Notes: a model not told the origin generated them from the sequence alone. A stretch of 64,000 bases of DNA from Owenia fusiformis (GCA_903813345.2 CAIIXF020000002.1:13538150-13602149), one strand, 5' to 3'; positions 1 to 11,732 are shown, counted from the stretch's first letter. Made by a program: numbers and translations.

Positions 1-420
1 TGCTGCCTTGTGGTTATACTACTCTGCCTTGTGGTTTTAATTATGATTTGAACACTATATATGAGTTATATTATAGTTTGCAAGTGCCGCCTTGTAGTTT
101 GAGAATGCTGCCTTGTAGTTTTGGAATGCTTCCTTGTGGTTTTAATTATGCTTAGAACACTATATATGAGTTACATTATAGTGCCGCCTTGTGGTTTGAG
201 AATATCCCCTTGTAGTTTGAAAATGTTGTATTGTACTGTAATACTCTGCCTTGAGGTTTCAATTTATGCGTAGAACATTATATTTGAGTTGCATTATAGT
301 TTGCAAGTGCCGCCTTGTGGTTTGAGAATATCGCCTTGTAGTTTGAGAATTTTTGCTTAGAACACTATACGATATATATGAGTTTTCATTATAGTTTTCA
401 AAATCAAATTTGCAAAACGT
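1..420. repeat. minisatellite built on GCCTTGTGGTTT
   Basis: The first 420 bases are degenerate tandem copies of a roughly 120-bp higher-order unit. Each unit contains one or more GCCTTGTGGTTT or GCCTTGTAGTTTGAGAAT blocks followed by an AT-rich stretch with ACTATATATGAGTTACAT. At least three units are visible and the array probably continues beyond the left edge. No reading frame is supported. Confidence 0.75.
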
Positions 421-1652
421 ATGTGTTCTTTTACTAACAGAAAATAGATTTCAGATTTCAGATTGAAGACCTTTATTGTATGTTCTTTATATTTGAAAAT
501 ACAAAGCATTATTATAAACTAAAATTAACTATTAACAGTTCATATGGATAACATGTACTATACTGTGTTACATCATGTATAATTCTAATAATATTGTCAC
601 ATACATAGGAAAATCTATATTTGACATGTTTAATATTCAGATAAATACAATAAATATGATTTACAGATGTAATGTTGCATTATGTTCTTGCCTTTCTTAG
701 TTGTCCAGATTACATACATGTAGGTATATTATATATAGAATAAACTGTTTTTCATACAATTATGACATCACAATATACAGATACATAGTACGGGTAAACT
801 TTGAATTAAAAGAATTAATTATGATTTTACCTTTACCTGTATATTGTGATGTGTGTTAATGTATGAAAAACAGTCTACCTGATGAAGATTTTATTTTGTT
901 TTTATTATATTGCAAATACGTTCTTATTGCAATTATACATTATTTTTAACAACAAAACCCTTCTTATTTTCACCCTGAGTCTCATTTAAAATCTAAAGTT
1001 AGTTTTGTCTATCTGAAATGTACCTTATCATTTCTCACAGTGCGCCAGAAGTACGACTTTTATAGGTCCCTTACACATGCCTACATCGGACCTGGTAATC
1101 TGACATTATCTTCGTAAATGCTTGCTCGAAAATCGAAATTTCCCTGAAAAGTCCAGGGTTTGATGATGGGGTGGTACTTAATTAACTCGCTAAATATAGT
1201 TTTATACCAGTGGGACGAAAAGTATCAATCCTTTAAAGTTTGTCCGAGAGAGAAATCTAAAACAATAGCAATGGTAATACTAGTTAGTTTTGTTATCTAG
1301 AAATTAAATCACAAAAGCTCAGTGACAATGGAAGTACAAAAACAATGTCGTGCATTATAAAAACAACAAGTCTGTCAACCACGGTTGTCTCCCGGTTATC
1401 TTGTTGATGAATGAATTTGCTTACTTGATGAATTAAAATGTGCATCTGTTAAAAGTGTATTAGGTATCCGGGATTAGGTATATGTTCTCTAAAGTGATAA
1501 GAAAATATGTATGCGCAAGGGCTCATACGAATCAGAGGAATTATTAAAGTATTTCAATTAAACACTCATGAATATGTTGGTCTGTCATGGCGGATTTTAA
1601 CTAAGATATAAATGTACATTGGTTATGTATTAAGTTTCTACATAGTGTATGA
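421..1652. other. AT-rich intergenic sequence, no gene seen
   Basis: No open frame, splice-bounded exon or RNA gene could be supported here. The only structure I see is the hairpin at 742-883, listed separately. Confidence 0.5.
742..883. repeat. foldback hairpin of about 140 bp
   Basis: The arm around 742-784 (AACTGTTTTTCATACA ... CACAATATACAG) is matched in reverse complement by 838-882 (CTGTATATTGTGATG ... TGTATGAAAAACAGT). Both arms are about 40 bp with a few mismatches and flank an AT-rich loop. This looks like a miniature inverted-repeat element; no target duplication was confirmed. Confidence 0.6.
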
Positions 1653-2247
1653 TCCTGTCCCTAGCCTCTCTGAGCTTACTCGGATTTAGAATGAAATAAC
1701 TTTTGATTTTCTTTTAGAAGATACCCTGAAGTGTAGGAATCCATAAGTTATTTTTTCAGGTTTGGGTAAAATCAATTTTTATGGCAGGTTATAGTGGCGC
1801 CATCTAGTGATTTTAAAGTTGCAGGGTGATAATCTTAATTAATTTTTTTTTCAGCCAAACCTAATTTCATATTTATTTTTTTGCTGTTTCCTTAGAGACT
1901 ACTTCCTAAACTATGCATTTGAATTTTTAGGTGATCCTGGAAGGCCATTTGATGGGTCATTTTGCCTCAAATATACAGAAGCGCCACCTATAATCAAGGG
2001 TCTACCTTATAAAGTTTATTATTCTGAGGCTGTTATGGTAGATAAAATTGTTATTATTGGTGTAATAATTAGAACCATAAAGGGGACATATGATGCAGTA
2101 TCAAATTAATATATGTGGGACATGGGAACTTAGAAAAATTTTTTTTTGTAAAAGTGGAAGAAATTTGACAAAATATCAGTTTTTACATATTACCAAATAC
2201 ATTTGCTTTTTTATTTCTAAGGTAAACCTAACATGATGTAACAAGTA
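1653..2247 (+). repeat. left terminal inverted repeat of the 6.3-kb element
   Basis: This uninterrupted arm of about 595 bp pairs with 6945-7929. Similarity stops just after GATGTAACAAGTA. It includes two GGCGCC/GCGCCACC spots but no coding frame. Confidence 0.8.
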
Positions 2248-2851
2248 GAAAAATATATATTTAGACAAGTTAAGCTTATGGTTGACAATTACGGTTATTA
2301 ATGAATACATTATAGACAGAATAAAACCATGCATAAAAGGCGCCATCTATAGAAAATATATTTTTCTATAAGTTTCATTTGTTTGTAAATCATGTATGAT
2401 TTTTGAAGGCAAAGTAAGAAACATAGAGAACAATGACAAATTGAAAGCAAAATGCGCTTTTAGCCTCCCCAAGTCTTCCTGACCATTTCAAATATTGTAC
2501 CTCCTAATAGATACATGCTATTTTATGAAATAATATAACCATATTTCAGATTCAAAGTATATATATCCACAGCAAAACACTTGAACGTATTAACAGAAAT
2601 ACCTCTATTTTTTAATAAAGAATGCACTGCTTTGAATTTCTAGAAAATAGATGTGATTACGAATATGACATAAATATTTTTGAAAACTCCTCCCTGATCT
2701 GATTCTACCTTTCACTAAAATGGCCACCATTTTGAAACGAGTGGCCATTTTGAAAATCAGCTTTCGAGCAGGACTTCTACCCCCATAGTGCACATATATT
2801 GTTCAATTTTTTAGATGTTGATGTGTTTATGTTATATAATTAAGTTTTTAT

Positions 2852-2929
2852 ACAGGATGTCCCAAAAAAAGTGCCACAAAATACATATATAATATATGTA
2901 GTTTTGTGGCATTTTTTGGTACACCCTAT
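2852..2929. mobile_element. 78-bp hairpin element starting ACAGGATGTCCC
   Basis: The left arm ACAGGATGTCCCAAAAAAAG plus TGCCACAAAATACATATA pairs with TATATGTAGTTTTGTGGCA and TTTTTTGGTACACCCTAT. It is a near-perfect short foldback with a tiny loop. Ends of the form ACAGG(G/A)TG are common in invertebrate Tc1/mariner-type miniature elements, so that is a likely but unproved origin. Confidence 0.6.
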
Positions 2930-3460
2930 GTTTCAAAACATCATAAAGTTTTTGTAAAACTAATTAAATATAGTCTGGTTTTGTTTCATACAAAATTCAG
3001 ATATGGATTTTGAACTAATGGTTTCATGAAGAGAGTTATAAATATCATGGGATAAAAAGCTTATTTACTGAGAGGGATTCAATATGGGTTTATAATGTGA
3101 AAATATGGGCCCTCAGGAAATATCATATTGTCCCTTGGACGGAATAAACCTCATATTTAATCCCTCCCAGTTGAATGGAAAATTGTGCTGAACGTTTTGC
3201 TTCGTTCAAAAATCTTTCAAAAATCGAGTGTTTCTAAGTACTTGGAAGCATCACAGATTTTAAATTGGATATTGCAAAATTTATGGTCGATTTAAATTAA
3301 AAAATAATCATTGGACTGTGCCAGTCAGCTTTTGTACCATACTGGTTCATTTCTGCTAGCTGCATGTACTAAGGGTGTGAAAGTGAAGTCTTCTTAATTA
3401 TGGGAGCAGTTTCATGAACTTTATGGAATAAATTTTTCTAATTTTACAAGAATTCAATAG

Positions 3461-3733
3461 AAATTTTGATCCAATCCTCGATAGAGTCACATGTTATTTT
3501 TTAAATAAACAAGAAAATTCAGTTAGAAAATCCAGAAAATTTTCACAAAATGTTCTCACTGAATTTTCTAGTTTTTTTTATATATTTTATCAAAAAAATC
3601 TTCTCTTAACAGTGTTTCCTAGGTACATTAGTGCACTCTTTGTGCAAAACTGAAAGATGAAGACAATTTTGGGAAGGCGTGATTGATATCTAAAAATTAA
3701 CATGTGACTCTATGGAGGATTGCATCAAAATTT
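3461..3733. mobile_element. 273-bp foldback element
   Basis: AAATTTTGATCCAATCCTCG and the following GATAGAGTCACATGTTA at 3461-3497 are matched in reverse complement near 3697-3733. A second, inner inverted pair (GAAAATTCAGTTAGAAAA and CTGAATTTTCTA) gives a partly stem-like body. It is nested in the 6.3-kb element and has no coding capacity. Confidence 0.6.
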
Positions 3734-3759
3734 TTATCATACAGAATTACCTTAACATA

Positions 3760-4291
3760 CAGGGTGTCAAATAAGTCCCGTCCCCCCCCCTCTACAGCCA
3801 AAACCAAGATATATGGTATCAAGTGTGATATATCATTAGATAGATTGTCCAAAGTTACGTCGATTGGCATATAGCTGAAACCTGTCAATCAATGTTACAA
3901 ATTGCTACATTGTATCAATTGAGGTGACCATAGACCTAAAAACATGGCAATTTTACATATTTATATTATTTTACACAACATTTTGTGTTTGGCTGTAAAT
4001 TCAACCAATTTCTGGATAGGGTTATGTGTGTAGAAAATAGAGGGGTGAGGATAGTAATAGTGATAGTGAAAACTCTTTGGTAACAGGTGGAATGCCAATA
4101 TTTTTGAGGTCAAATCCTTCTCATTTTGACTATAAAGGATACTATCAAAATATAGATAAATTTCATCCAAAATACTTGAGAGTTGGTGAGTTAACGTAAC
4201 TTTGGATGATCTTTCCAATGGTATATCACACTAGGTACCATCTATTAAGGTCATGGCTGTAGAGGGGGGACGGGACTTATTTGACACACTG
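3760..4291. mobile_element. 532-bp miniature TIR element (CAGGGTGTCAAATAAG)
   Basis: The left end CAGGGTGTCAAATAAGTCCC with a C-run and CTCTACAGCC recurs in reverse complement at 4190-4291, ending GGGACTTATTTGACACACTG. The arms stay similar for about 100 bp, to a shared TCCAAAGTTACG. The C-run differs between arms (nine Cs left, six right). It lies just downstream of the broken minus-strand gene. Target duplication is unclear. Confidence 0.7.
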
Positions 4292-4307
4292 AATAAGTAC
4301 TTTTAAA

Positions 4308-5979
4308 TTATAAATGATTAATTACCAATTTTACAGCATCTATCTTGCTTGCCAGAAGAAAATCCTGAGACTGCCTCTTGCTGTGCTTTATAAATGTGAC
4401 ATCTTCACCAAATCGCTTACGCAAATATTTGGTGACAAGTTGCCCTTGAACAGGGCTACGTCGAAGGCGGTCACCGATCTCTTTGCAAATCTTTAATACA
4501 GAGAAGGCTTTTCCTGTATTCAAGTCTTGTTGAATTTCATTGATGACATCATTAAATACATCATACATATTTGATTTATCATGAAGAGAATTTGAATCAG
4601 TACTTTTCTGGTATTTATGGCTGTATTGTTTGTAACAATAGTTATGGTATAAGAGATCAGCTTCAATCACTCCTTTCACATCAGTGAGGTGACAGGTGCT
4701 GGTATACACTTCATCCTGTAAGTGTTGGGTTTGTACAAGAAACTTGGTAGCTTTCTTCTCTTCAGAAATTCGGGATTTTCATATGTTTTGTTTTTTGTGA
4801 CCTGATTACAATATATACAAACATTCTGGTATTTAGGTACATCAACAGCTTCAACAGAGGGCCTTTGTGGTAGGGAACATTTCATTTGTTTGGGTTGTGC
4901 TGTTGACGAATGAGGTGTATTTCCAACCATTCCTTCAATGGTTTCTTCAGTATCAGTTTCAGTTTCTTCAGTTTCTTCATTCCTTTGTGGAAGGGAACAT
5001 TTCATTTGTTTGGGTTGTGCTGTTGAGGAATGAGGTGTGTTTCCAACCATTCCTTCAATGGTTTTTTCAGTATCAGTTTCAGTTTCTTCATTCCTTTGTG
5101 GAAGGGAACATTTCATTTGTTTGGGTTGTGCTGTTGAGGAATGAGGTGTGTTTCCAACCATTCCTTCAATGGTTTTTTCAGTATCAGTTTCAGTTTCTTC
5201 ATTCCTTTGTGGAAGGGAACATTTCATTTGTTTGGGTTGTTCTGTTGAGGAATGAGGTGTGTTTCCAACCATTCCTTCAATGGTTTTTTCAGTATCAGTT
5301 TCAGTTTCTTCATTCCTTTGTGGAAGGGAACATTTCATTTGTTTGGGTTGTTCTGTTGAGGAATGAGGTGTGTTTCCAACCATTCCTTCAATGGTTTTTT
5401 CAGTATCAGTTTCAGTTTCTTCATTCCTTTGTGGAAGGGAACATTTCATTTGTTTGGGTTGTTCTGTTGAGGAATGAGGTGTGTTTCCAACCATTCCTTC
5501 AATGGTTTTTTCAGTATCAGTTTCAGTTTCTTCATTCCTTTGTGGAAGGGAACATTTCATTTGTTTGGGTTGTTCTGTTGAGGAATGAGGTGTGTTTCCA
5601 ACCATTCCTTCAATGTTTTTTTCAGTATCATTTTCAGTTTCTTCATTCCTTTGTGGAAGGGAACATTTCATTTGTTTGGGTTGTGCTGTTGAGGAATGAG
5701 GTGTGTTTCCAACCATTCCTTCAATATTTCTTCAGTATGCCGTTTTTGGGTGTATACTCTGTAGCAAGCATTGTTCATGTGATATAGAATAGGTTCGTTT
5801 TCAAGTTTGGCTACTTTCATACGTTGATAAACTTCATCATCTTTCATTTTGCTTATTCTAAGCAAGGTTGCAACACCTCTTGCTTGTCCCACAGTTGGCT
5901 TGACAACATTGCTGTTACTGTCTTTAAAATCATCTTGGCAGATAATACATTTTCCTCTTTCAAAGTTTATAGAAGCCAT
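4308..5979 (-). pseudogene. broken repeat-protein gene with two putative zinc-binding modules
   Basis: I do not recognise a named family. Reading on the minus strand, the first piece (5979-5668) begins MASINFERGKCIICQDD and has a CxxC followed about 50 residues later by YHMNNACYRVY. The frame then shifts near 5730 into a second piece (to 4676) made of eight near-identical 37-residue repeats (MVGNTPHSSTEQPKQMKCSL...). It ends with VCIYCNQV, again CxxC, and a second shift near 4740 leads to a third piece (4709-4308) with ADLLYHNYCYKQYSHKY. So the same pattern, CxxC then YHxxCYxxY, occurs before and after the repeats, suggesting two related metal-binding modules split by an expanded linker. The first shift looks like a 1-bp deletion compared with the other repeats. 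It could be the element's own protein or a captured host gene. Confidence 0.6.
4861..5730 (-). repeat. 111-bp coding tandem repeat, eight copies
   Basis: Eight copies of a 111-bp unit (37 codons) lie inside the minus-strand gene. Copies are nearly identical; one middle copy has a 12-bp-longer acidic segment (EETEETETD), and copies vary between STAQ and STEQ. Because 111 is divisible by three, the opposite strand is also open for 306 codons; I treat that as a shadow. High identity suggests recent expansion or homogenisation. Confidence 0.85.
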
Positions 5980-6944
5980 TTAGGAAGTTAACTGGAGAAG
6001 AAATAGATTGTTAGTGATTTTAAAATATTCAATCTCTGGGTCTCAAAAATACAGTCACAATTCAGGATCATGCATAGTTTATCATGTAACTGGGTTCATT
6101 TTAGTTATTAACGTTAATTCGTTAATCCATATGCAAGGAAATTTGACTTTCAAAGAAAAGCTGGATGTGATCATATGTTTTATTTTCCTAGACACCAACT
6201 TACATTCTATATTAGAAATAATTTGAATCATTCTAAGTGATCATAATTTTAATTCTTCTATTTTGTCGAAGATGAGCAATCTTTATATCTTAAATAAACC
6301 TTAAGCTTACTTACTTTAATCACATTTTAATAATTTTGTTTCCACCAATTCAATACATGTTCATCTGTAGTCTCAAATATATACTAAATACAAAAACAGA
6401 GGTTAGTCAATAAGTCAATTATAGAGGATTACTGTTTTAAACAACCTTCATGCTAATAAGATGTAAATTACCCCAAAATTAGCTGCCATAGCTTTTAACA
6501 GGAGTTTCAGTTTTGAGTTTGATATTAACTTATGATGGTATAAATATAATATAAAATTAGATCTAACTCCATTTGGGTGGGATAGATTGAAGGATCATTT
6601 TTTATTTGAAAAGTGTAGATACATCTTTTGAGAAGCTCTAATTTTATACAAAATGTTTCTGGCAAAAATTACCTGTAAAATAAAATATAATTTATTCTAA
6701 AAGTGCACACTTATGGAAATGATATGATTAATAGATGTTATACTCTATTAATACAAAGAAACTCAGGAAAAGCTTTTCATACATTCATTAAGTACCGTGT
6801 TGTATTTCCAGAAGTTGAGTCTTTGATATAATAAGGGGTGTATATCAAACACAGAATAATTAAATAATAATAATGGGCCAAAACCAAAATTCAGCCCTAC
6901 AATTACTTCATTCATATTCTCAAAAATCAAAATGTATTTCTTTG

Positions 6945-7929
6945 TACTTGTTACATCATATAAGGATTACCTTAGAAATAAAAAAAGCATATGTATTTGG
7001 TAATATGTAAAAGCTGATATTTTGTCAAAGGACGATTCTCGGTTTGGAGAACGAAGTTCATCAATATAAATGAGCATTATCCCTGCTTCGGACAAATTTG
7101 ATTTTTTTACATAATATAGAGTTGAAGGTCTTCTTTTGAATGGTCATAATTTAATTTGGGTAATATTTCTAGATTTTTCGCAAAAAAATATTAGCGCAGT
7201 ACACTTATGAACTTTTTTCCCCAAATCGAGACTTGTATTTTATTGAATTGGTCTAATTGATTGTTATCCCTGCTTCAGACCAATTTGTTATTTTTACATC
7301 TTGTAGATCTAAATGTCCTCTTTTGAATATTCATAGTTTAATTTGGGTAATATTTCTATATTTTTCATGAAAAAAATTATTAGCCCAGGAGACTGTTCTC
7401 CAAACCGAGAATCGTCCTTTCTTCCACTTTTACAAAAAAAATTTTTTCTAAAGTTCCCATGTCCCACATATATTAATTTGATACTGCATCATATGTCCCC
7501 TTTATGGTTCTAATTATTACACCAATAATAACAATTTTATCTACCATAACAGCCTCAGAATAATAAACTTTATAAGGTAGACCCTTGATTATAGGTGGCG
7601 CTTCTGTATATTTGAGGCAAAATGACCCATCAAATGACCTTCCAGGATCACCTAAAAATTCAAATGCATAGTTTAGGAAGTAGTCTCTAAGGAAAAAGCA
7701 AAAAAATAAATATGAAATTAGGTTTGGCTGAAAAAAAAATTAATTAAGATTATCACCCTGCAACTTTAAAATCACTAGATGGCGCCACTATAACCTGCCA
7801 TAAAAATTGATTTTACCCAAACCTGGAAAAATAACTTATGGATTCCTACACTTCAGGGTATCTACTAAAAGAAAATCAAAAGTTATTTCATTCTAAATCC
7901 GAGTAAGCTCAGAGAGGCTAGGGACAGGA
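6945..7929 (-). repeat. right terminal inverted repeat, interrupted by a 388-bp insertion
   Basis: This is the reverse complement of 1653-2247 once 7030-7417 is removed; the remaining 597 bp closely matches the left arm in length. The intact left arm acts as an empty-site control for the insertion. Confidence 0.8.
7030..7417. mobile_element. 388-bp nonautonomous element with 23-bp perfect TIRs
   Basis: The element begins GGACGATTCTCGGTTTGGAG and ends CTCCAAACCGAGAATCGTCC; the 23-bp arms (7030-7052, 7395-7417) are perfect. Inside is a direct duplication of about 120 bp (7078-7198 and 7266-7388), each starting TTATCCCTGCTTC and ending TTTGGGTAATATTTCTA plus an A-rich tail. Compared with the intact left arm of the host element, it interrupts AAATTT exactly in the middle (AAA|TTT) with no duplicated bases. 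Confidence 0.75.
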
Positions 7930-9907
7930 CTAGTATGTTATCGCAAATTGTACTGTTGTGCGAAGAGCGTGTAAAGAGATTTTAATAATTAGTCACAACG
8001 CGTGCAAAGACTTTTGTTACAGTCTTTACACGTCTATACACTGTGTGTACCAAGAGGTGTAAAGGCGTGTCAAGAGTTGAATTCGTCGCGTGCCAAGAGG
8101 TGTCAAAACTAGGAACGCCTATACACGCGGCGTGTCAAGAGCCGTATCTAGATGTGTCAAGTTTTGGAATTCCATTTTTCACGCAGTGTTCGTTCGTTCT
8201 AATCTGCCCGATCCTAAGTCCAAGGGCGAGAATAAGAGTAAACGCTCCATCAAATTATGAAAGTCTTTTATGACAATTAATATGAAATTAATTGGTTTTA
8301 TATGTGTTTAATGGGAGTCATTTCTTTAAAAAAGGTAACCCTACATCAGGGGTATGATTAGATGTAAACAAACTTTGGTTTCCAGGAAGTAGAATATAGG
8401 TCAATGCACTGCAGATGTGCAGAACGCATTTCTCATCAATTTTTCTTACAAGCTAGCAGGTCAGTGTACAATCTGATTGAATCCCGCCAATCCCGCCCCC
8501 AAAACCACCTATGAATTATCCCCCAACTAAGGTGAGATCAAGAAAATGGTAAGATATATTGTTAGTGATACATTAAGGTAAGCAACTAAAGTAATCACTA
8601 TTATATTGGTCAGATGCACTGTTTATGTTTTTGAGAGATAATATAGCTAATCAAAACAAAATTAAATAGGCAACAGAAATCGCTACTCGCTAAAAAACCC
8701 ACATGGACAAAATTACAGATAAAAGGTTATGTTTTTATTATTACAATAAAAAGTCTGACAAGCATTATTTTTGCTTCTTTATTCATTAAATTCAAATATA
8801 TGAAATATTTATTTTCGCTAAACCATTTTCCATTCGGTAAAAATGTTTATATGTTTCTTACAGCAAATTAAGTTTTCAAAATAGCCATTCACTTAATACT
8901 ATGTTCATTAAATTACATATTTCATTCGCTAAATGATATGTTTTTGCGTAGATTGTTATGGTATTCCTTACCACATTATATGCAAAATATTGAATTTCTA
9001 TTTGAACCCTACCGAAATAAGTTTGCCTATATTTACCAAATGGTTTATTTTTCTTTGACATAGTTAATGCATTTTACCGAAAGCTAATTTGCTATTTACC
9101 GAATGCAATAAAGTAATATTCGATAACTTTCCCTGTTGGTCGATATTTTGTCACGTGACCTCGAGATTTGCAAAATGGCCGCGCAGTTTACTTTGTAAAC
9201 ATTGTTTATAAATAAATGTTAGTAAGGCCAGCCATAGCTTCGGCTCCGCCCACACTGTCACTCTGTAATTGTCAATCACTGAACAGTCGTTCCGCAACGT
9301 TCCAAACAATTGAACATCCATTCTATCTTAAGATATCATTCATTCAGTTTTTCGAAGTAGCGAACGGCACAACGAGATTCAAACATTTTTCAAAGTTGAC
9401 CACCACCTCCCCACCTCCAATCCTGGCATTCACACTCATTACTTCGTTCTAACCCCCAAGTAATTTCACACTCTCATTTTTCGGCAGTATTTTATGTCTA
9501 AATTACCCATAAATTGTATAGATTATTACATTTGATAAAACAAAAAACATTCGATAGATTGGGTAAAGGTTTGGTAAATTGTTTGTTTTATTTTGTAAAA
9601 GGACAAAGGTCTAATGGTTAAAGGCCGCAAAACACTCTAATAATGCATACACACCCCATGCAGACAGATCGCCTAAAATTACATTCGTATGGCATTCCTA
9701 GTACCCCCCTTAAAATTACACCAGGGGGGTATAAATCTGCATATTTCCAAAATGCTGAAAAACTAGACACCAGTGTTTTCAGAATCAATGTAGAATAATA
9801 AACCACAAATAACCTACATGAAGAGAAATTTGCCATTTTTCAAAACCACTTTTACACCACGCTCATCCATGGGCCAGTAGTTCTACACGTACAATTGAGA
9901 AGAGACT
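7930..9907. other. intergenic sequence with a degenerate GTGTCAAGAG motif cluster
   Basis: No gene is supported. From about 7950 to 8170 the words GTGTCAAGAG, GTGCCAAGAGG and GTGTAAAGAG recur on the plus strand at irregular spacing. Around 8690-9130 CGCTAAA and TTTACCGAA words recur. A CACGTG E-box lies at about 9153. These may be decayed repeats; I see no exon. Confidence 0.4.
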
Positions 9908-11511
9908 AGAGAGGTTAAGCTACACGTATTTAACAAAACTTGAACGTGAACTTCAATGCGCGCGCAGATAAATGACGTCAGATTTGTTTATTTCCTGTGG
10001 GCCAGCGTGAAGTTTACAGGTTTTTACATGAGATTACCATATTCGTGCAATTTACAGACGCGTATTCAACAAAGCATGAACGTGTACTTCAATGCGCGCG
10101 CAGGAAAATGACGTCAGATTAGTCTACTTTCTTCAGGTAAGCGTGAAAGTTATAGGTTTTTACGTGTAGATGAGTGATTACACGTCGCTCATTACAAGAT
10201 TGATTTTAGCTATGTTCTAGGATGGCCCTGGAGCCCATATTTGACACAGACAATCTTGCTTGTTATATTGGTAAACCCCAATCCTTAATTGGAAATAAGA
10301 ATACATTTTAATTGGTAAATGACAACTTGAAATGTGATCGCTTGTTCATTCCGTACAATATAAATTGGCAAGACCAATTTGATGCCCGGGGCTTAGTACA
10401 ATATGTATTCTAAACGAAATGAAATGACAACCAGGGCAAGAAAGGATCTAGTGTGCTATGATCTCCCCATGAACAAAAATAAATTCATCTGATTCAAATG
10501 AATATACTGCTTTTATTATTTCATTTATATGTACACTAGTATTCAGCACTGTATTGATGAATGGGCCACTTATTAGGGCCAATATTCAATCATAAAGTGT
10601 ACATGGGTTGAGATGCCAAACCATGAAGCCTTTTTGTGTCTGCCAAAATCCATTTGCATCCTACACATCCCTACATCTTATCCAAATATGTTATTTATTA
10701 ATGAAACATAACAGTATAATCTTTGTATTTACAAAGTTGTATGTGATTTTGTAAGTGTAAAAGTTGCTTTTGAAGCATTTTTCTATAGCCATTTTGTAGG
10801 AAAAAATGATGAAAATGATGAAAAAATGTATTATCTTTTAATTTGAAGTTTTACCTGTCGTGAATAAATTGCAAACTTTATATTTGCACATCTGATGTGA
10901 TATACCATTTGTGTCATATTGTGAAATTATTTAATTTGCAATCAATTCAGGTCATAGTGTATTTTTGGGAAAATCAATAGGAACCAATGGCCTCCATCGG
11001 AATCTGATGGTATCCACATGTTAAGTCAATAGAACACATCCAATGTCAAGTCAATATACCCTTGCAGAACTTAATGACCTCAACCTCAGCCAATGTGGGT
11101 CTAAACGCTTAAATATTTTTCAAAGTATTATGTGACAATGTATTCTTTATAATATACAGTTAAAAATGATTCATTTTGTTCATGGGGAAATCATAATGGA
11201 AAGTGCACTAGACCCTTCAATTGTGGTTGAATATGAAATAAATAAAAAATAAAAAGCAAAATGTTTTATTGCGACAAGATTCGAACCCAGGCCTAACGGA
11301 CATACGTGAAGTGCTAGATTGCCGAAGTGCTATCCATTACACCATAGAGACATGACCTTTAGACACAGTCGCCACATAAATATAACTCCACGTCCACTGA
11401 CATGGTTTCAGACGTGTAGCTTAACTGAAAATTTTCTTTAACGTGTACTTGAGCGTGGACTTACGCGTTCAGGTTCACGGTTTGCATTTATACGTGTAGC
11501 TTAACCTCTCT
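9908..11511. mobile_element. 1.6-kb TIR element, AGAGAGGTTAAGCTACACGT family
   Basis: The left end AGAGAGGTTAAGCTACACGT is matched by ACGTGTAGCTTAACCTCTCT at the right end. Just inside the left end a block of about 110 bp occurs twice (about 9922-10030 and 10059-10170), each with AATGCGCGCGCAG and the CRE palindrome TGACGTCA. A second, inner inverted pair (10440-10480 and 11175-11215, with CCCCATGAACAAA) encloses most of the body, and a tRNA-like segment sits at 11262-11345. Flanks are ACT and AAT. A shorter relative lies at 23796-24304. No transposase frame is visible, so it is nonautonomous. Confidence 0.7.
11262..11345 (-). repeat. tRNA-derived sequence (SINE head or tRNA pseudogene)
   Basis: On the minus strand the sequence reads TATGGTGTAATGGATAGCA, close to a Pol III A box, and later CCTGGGTTCGAATCTTG, a good B box/T-arm. 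The region between is too long and too poorly paired for a working cloverleaf. I take it as the tRNA-derived head of a SINE or a tRNA pseudogene, not as a functional tRNA. Confidence 0.55.
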
Positions 11512-11732
11512 AATAACGACCACATAACAATGCATTTCATTTCGCTTTTAAATCAAAGCTGTCATAGTAAGTCTAGTTCGGGGCGCGTTTAAATTGCTCT
11601 CTTACGTCTAGCAATAGGGGGCAAGAGAAGATAAAATGTTTTCCTCGATAGCCACATTTGCACTGGAAGTAACAATATTGAATTCATGGTGTGGTACTCA
11701 AGCTTAACGGGGTCCAGAAAAGGTATAGTTAC

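Larger units (their letters stand above)
1653..7929. mobile_element. 6.3-kb DNA element with ~595-bp terminal inverted repeats
   Basis: The left end, 1653-2247, begins TCCTGTCCCTAGCCTCTCTG and recurs in reverse complement at 6945-7929, ending CAGAGAGGCTAGGGACAGGA. Identity runs nearly the whole ~595 bp, apart from a 388-bp insertion in the right copy (7030-7417). The interior carries a broken minus-strand gene (4308-5979) and three smaller foldback elements. I recognise no DDE transposase, so the superfamily is open. Flanks (TAGTGTAT left, TAGTATGT right) resemble each other but are not an exact target duplication. High similarity of the two long arms suggests either a fairly recent insertion or gene conversion between arms. 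Confidence 0.8.

Noticed and set aside
4867-5787. 306-codon plus-strand open frame
   Set aside because: It is the antisense of the 37-codon repeat; it stays open only because the unit length is a multiple of three, and its composition (WVVLL, FQPFLQWFFQYQFQFL) is not protein-like.
8043-8273. 76-codon plus-strand frame
   Set aside because: Falls in the degenerate GTGTCAAGAG cluster and has no domain or splice context.
11262-11345. Functional tRNA gene
   Set aside because: A and B boxes are recognisable on the minus strand but the intervening sequence is too long and the stems do not pair; a tRNA-derived repeat is more likely.
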